Below are positions 61,528 to 64,000 of a stretch of DNA of 64,000 nt, piece after piece (positions within the stretch are counted from its first letter, which is position 1; the number at the start of each line of letters is the position of its first letter). The notes below the pieces were generated by a model, which saw only the letters and a list, made by a program, of their open reading frames with translations, ran no database searches and was not told the origin of the DNA. The translations under genes and the position numbers were made by a program. This DNA is from JAABVD01 sp965204545 (GTDB lineage Bacteria; Verrucomicrobiota; Verrucomicrobiia; Opitutales; UBA2995), in contig CBDBFA010000003.1 in NCBI GenBank assembly GCA_965204545.1, positions 3,224,001 to 3,288,000 on the forward strand, given 5' to 3'.

Positions 61528-61743
61528 TTAGGGCTATTTTGAATTTCACGACGTTTGGCCTCGTGGCCTGGATCCCGCCGGAGCCGGATCCACCGTTCGT
61601 CTCTTGGAGTGTCGCGGAGAGAGGTCCTTGTCGGAGGCCTCTGCTCTAACGGTTGGCCGGTAAAGATGGTGGCCGGAATTTTCCAAGGCAAGGCTATTTT
61701 GGAAAAATTTGCCCGCTTTCCCTGCCCCTGTATCGGCGGGGCT

Positions 61744-62775
61744 TCAGACCTTCCAGGTGTTACGGCTGTAGAGCAGTTGGTGGAGGTCGCCCTGCCCACC
61801 GTTTTGAGCGATGGCGGCATCCAACTGATGTTGGATTTGGGTATCGTAGGCAGGTTTGGCCACTTGCCGCAGGACCCCGATTGGTATGGGGAAGTCCGGA
61901 TATTGCATTTCCGCCAGCATGGAGGCATAGATGGAGCCTCTCCGGGTGGGGTCGTGGATCAGAATCCCTTTCTCTTCCGCGGAGGCGCCGTTCAGGGGTA
62001 CGAGTTCGGGCATTCCTCCGCCGGTCCAGGCCACTCCGCGCCTTTCCGTCTTGCCGAAAACCATGGGTTTTCCTGCTTCCAGAAACAGCATGTTGTCATC
62101 CCGGGATTCTCGACCGTAAACCGGATCCCAGGTCTTGTTGTTGAAGATCACACAGTTCTGAAATATCTCGATATAGGCCACCCCTTGATGCCGGTCGGCT
62201 GCCTTGAAGATTTCGATCATGTGTTTCGGGTTGTTGTCGATGGTCCGGGCGATAAAGGTGGCATCCGCGCCCAGGGCAAATAGAATGGGGTTCAAGGGGT
62301 TGTCGATCGAACCCATGGGAGTGGTTTTGGTCTTGGTCCCGACTGGTGAAGTCGGACTGTATTGTCCCTTGGTAAGACCATAGGTACGGTTGTTGAAGAG
62401 CAGGATATTCAGGTTGATATTCCGCCGCAATGCGTGCAGCAGGTGGTTGCCTCCGATCCCCAGACCGTCCCCATCCCCGGTGATCATCCACACCGATAGG
62501 TCGGGATTTGCCACTTTTACCCCGGTTGCGACGGTGGGGGCCCGGCCGTGAATGGTATGAAACCCGTAGGTGTTCATGTAGTAGGGGAATCGGCTGGAGC
62601 ACCCGATTCCACTGATCACTACGAAATTTTCCTTGGGGATCCCCAATTCCGGCAAGGTCCGCTGCAGCGCGTTCAGAATGGCGTAGTCTCCGCAGCCCGG
62701 ACACCAGCGGACGTCGTTTGGGGCTACGAAGTCCTTTTTCTTGAGGGATTCTTGCGGAAGGGTTTGGGTAGCCAT
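61744..62775 (-). CDS. korB: 2-oxoacid:ferredoxin oxidoreductase beta subunit (KorB-like)
   Basis: A 343-residue thiamine-diphosphate subunit. Start ATG 62775, 26 bp after korA; TTG 62805 would be an alternative. N-terminal WCPGCGDYAILNAL, the second Cys block ISGIGCSSRFPY, and the TPP-Mg site GDGDGLGIGGNHLLHALRR ... NNRTYGLTKGQ. With the alpha subunit it most likely oxidises 2-oxoglutarate to succinyl-CoA with ferredoxin; pyruvate or branched keto acids are alternatives. Confidence 0.92.
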   Translation of the reverse strand: MATQTLPQESLKKKDFVAPNDVRWCPGCGDYAILNALQRTLPELGIPKENFVVISGIGCSSRFPYYMNTYGFHTIHGRAPTVATGVKVANPDLSVWMITGDGDGLGIGGNHLLHALRRNINLNILLFNNRTYGLTKGQYSPTSPVGTKTKTTPMGSIDNPLNPILFALGADATFIARTIDNNPKHMIEIFKAADRHQGVAYIEIFQNCVIFNNKTWDPVYGRESRDDNMLFLEAGKPMVFGKTERRGVAWTGGGMPELVPLNGASAEEKGILIHDPTRRGSIYASMLAEMQYPDFPIPIGVLRQVAKPAYDTQIQHQLDAAIAQNGGQGDLHQLLYSRNTWKV

Positions 62776-62801
62776 GTCGGTGGTGGGGTGGAAGGATTCG
62801 A

Positions 62802-64000
62802 TCAACGTCTCAGCGCTTCCTGTATGTTCTGAACGAGTTCCTGTACTTTGAAGGGTTGTCCCTGGACTTTGTTGTAGCCGATGGTATCCACCAGGAATTG
62901 CGAACGCAGCAACAGGCTCAATTGACCCTGGTTTAATTCCGGAACCAGTACCTTATCGAAATTTCCCATAATTTCCCCCAAGTCCTTGGGAAGAGGGTTG
63001 AGGTGCCTCAGGTGTAGACTGCTGACGGAAAACCCCTCGGCCTGAAGAGAGGAACAGGCGGCGGTAATGGCGCCAAAAGTGCCTCCCCAACCAATGACCA
63101 GCAAATCGCCGAAGGATTCCCCGTTTACCTTTGTCGGCGGGATCGAATCGGCGATGCGCTCGATCTTTTCGCTGCGCATCCTGGTCATGTGTTCGTGGTT
63201 GGCCGGATCGTAACTCACATCGCTGAAGGGGTCTTTTTCCAGCCCTCCGATACGGTGTTCCAGCCCTCGTTGACCGGGAATGGCCTGGGTTCTAGCCAAG
63301 GTTTCGGGGTCGCGGTGAAAAACCTGATAGGGTTCCCCTTCCCGGGCAAAGGCTACTTCGATGGTTGGAATGGAGGTGGGATCGGGAATCTTCCAGGGTT
63401 CCGCCCCGCTGGCGATGTAGAGATCGCTCAGCACGATGACGGGGGTTGAATAGGTCAGGGCGATCCGGACAGCCTCAATGGAGGTTTCGAAACAATCGCA
63501 CGGGCTGTTGGCGGCGATAACCGGGAGGGGCGCGTCGCTGTGCCGGCCGAAAATAGCCTGGGTGAGGTCACTTTGTTCCGTCTTGGTGGGAAGGCCCGTG
63601 CTGGGACCCGCCCTCTGAATGTCGAATATGATCAGTGGCAGTTCGGTTGAAGTTGCCAGGCCGATAAATTCCGCTTTCAGGCACATTCCGGGACCACTCG
63701 TGCCGGTGGCGCCCAGGTTGCCGGCATAGCTGGCTCCCAGTGCAATACCAATGGCGGCAATCTCGTCCTCCGCCTGAAGGGTTTTTACTCCGAAATGTTT
63801 GTGCGCGGCCAATGTTTCCAAAATGGAGGAGGCCGGGGTTATCGGGTAACCCGAGTAAACCAATTGCCGGTTGGCCTTTGCCGCCCCGGCGATCAAGCCG
63901 AGCACCAGCGCCTCGTTTCCGGAAACCTTTCGGTAGACGCCGGATTCCACTTCGGCCTTGGCCAGCATGTAACGGTTGCGGGCGGTCTCGGTAGTTTCCC
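62802..64000 (-). CDS. korA: 2-oxoacid:ferredoxin oxidoreductase alpha subunit (KorA-like), 5' end outside window
   Basis: The visible part begins with the codons for TTETARNRYMLAKAEVESG, so the frame runs off the window; ATG 63968 is internal. The missing front is probably the gamma-type domain fused in about 600-residue KorA proteins. Visible blocks: GNEALVLGLIAGAAKANRQL, YSGYPITPASSILETLA, LQAEDEIAAIGIALGASYAG, GTSGPGMCLKAEF, IIFDIQRAGPSTGLPTKTEQ, and GWGGTFGAITAA. Co-transcribed with korB. Confidence 0.92.
   Translation of the reverse strand, partial: ETTETARNRYMLAKAEVESGVYRKVSGNEALVLGLIAGAAKANRQLVYSGYPITPASSILETLAAHKHFGVKTLQAEDEIAAIGIALGASYAGNLGATGTSGPGMCLKAEFIGLATSTELPLIIFDIQRAGPSTGLPTKTEQSDLTQAIFGRHSDAPLPVIAANSPCDCFETSIEAVRIALTYSTPVIVLSDLYIASGAEPWKIPDPTSIPTIEVAFAREGEPYQVFHRDPETLARTQAIPGQRGLEHRIGGLEKDPFSDVSYDPANHEHMTRMRSEKIERIADSIPPTKVNGESFGDLLVIGWGGTFGAITAACSSLQAEGFSVSSLHLRHLNPLPKDLGEIMGNFDKVLVPELNQGQLSLLLRSQFLVDTIGYNKVQGQPFKVQELVQNIQEALRR

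Noticed and set aside
61528..61743. S15 autoregulatory leader
   Set aside because: Several short inverted repeats are present, but none can be matched to a known S15 leader by eye; not called.
1..64000. tRNA, rRNA or riboswitch genes
   Set aside because: No cloverleaf with a T-loop GTTCRA pattern, rRNA block or known riboswitch core was noticed by reading; a tRNAscan or Rfam search would be decisive.

Overview
The window looks like a chromosomal segment from a polysaccharide-degrading bacterium of the PVC group, most likely a marine Verrucomicrobiota (Opitutales-like). The evidence is gene content: Planctomycete/Verrucomicrobia-type membrane-bound dehydrogenases with HEAT and cytochrome c tails, a DUF1501 + DUF1549/DUF1553 pair, ThuA-like proteins, FecI/FecR/STN/TonB receptor signalling, and nine complete Cys-type sulfatases plus one broken one. 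No rRNA, tRNA or CRISPR array was seen. Taxonomy is inference; no marker-gene tree could be run.

Layout. 1-15 kb: a 5'-truncated sugar-acid dehydratase, two giant multidomain oxidoreductases (one ending in a cupredoxin, one in cytochrome c), a Gfo/Idh/MocA oxidoreductase, a four-helix-bundle gene inside a GATC-rich inverted-repeat element, a sulfatase, a GH117-like glycosidase, a zinc-type dehydrogenase, a KduD-like dehydrogenase and a VapBC module. 15-20 kb: a metal-regulated island with a Fur/Zur-family repressor, two near-identical palindromic operators, a HisI paralog, a flavoprotein and a broken FeoB-like GTPase. 20-27 kb (minus strand): a cytochrome c dehydrogenase, two exported enolase-superfamily dehydratases and an exported RraA-like protein. 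26.8-28 kb: three gene remnants. 28-38.6 kb: six sulfatases and an HpcH/HpaI aldolase. 39-45 kb: ECF sigma factor, FecR, a stand-alone STN lipoprotein and a large TonB-dependent receptor. 45-54 kb: exported esterase, two exported EEP-fold hydrolases, an exported metallophosphatase and two more sulfatases. 54-57.4 kb: DUF1501/DUF1553 pair. 57-64 kb: housekeeping genes surE, pnp, rpsO and korBA.

How the genes may work together (inference): the TonB receptor, under its own sigma/anti-sigma pair, imports sulfated oligosaccharides; exported sulfatases, the esterase and the GH117-like enzyme strip sulfate, acyl and anhydro-sugar units; the dehydrogenases, enolase-family dehydratases, KduD-like SDR and HpcH/HpaI aldolase oxidise and cleave the resulting uronic, aldonic or deoxy-keto sugars.

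The intergenic space is unusually full of repeats: four-helix-bundle genes flanked by inverted arrays of short degenerate repeats, scattered solo GATC arrays, a 179-bp MITE with about 20-bp terminal inverted repeats, and REP-like long hairpins with a GGGGTCA...TGACCCC core. These are the least explained part of the window.
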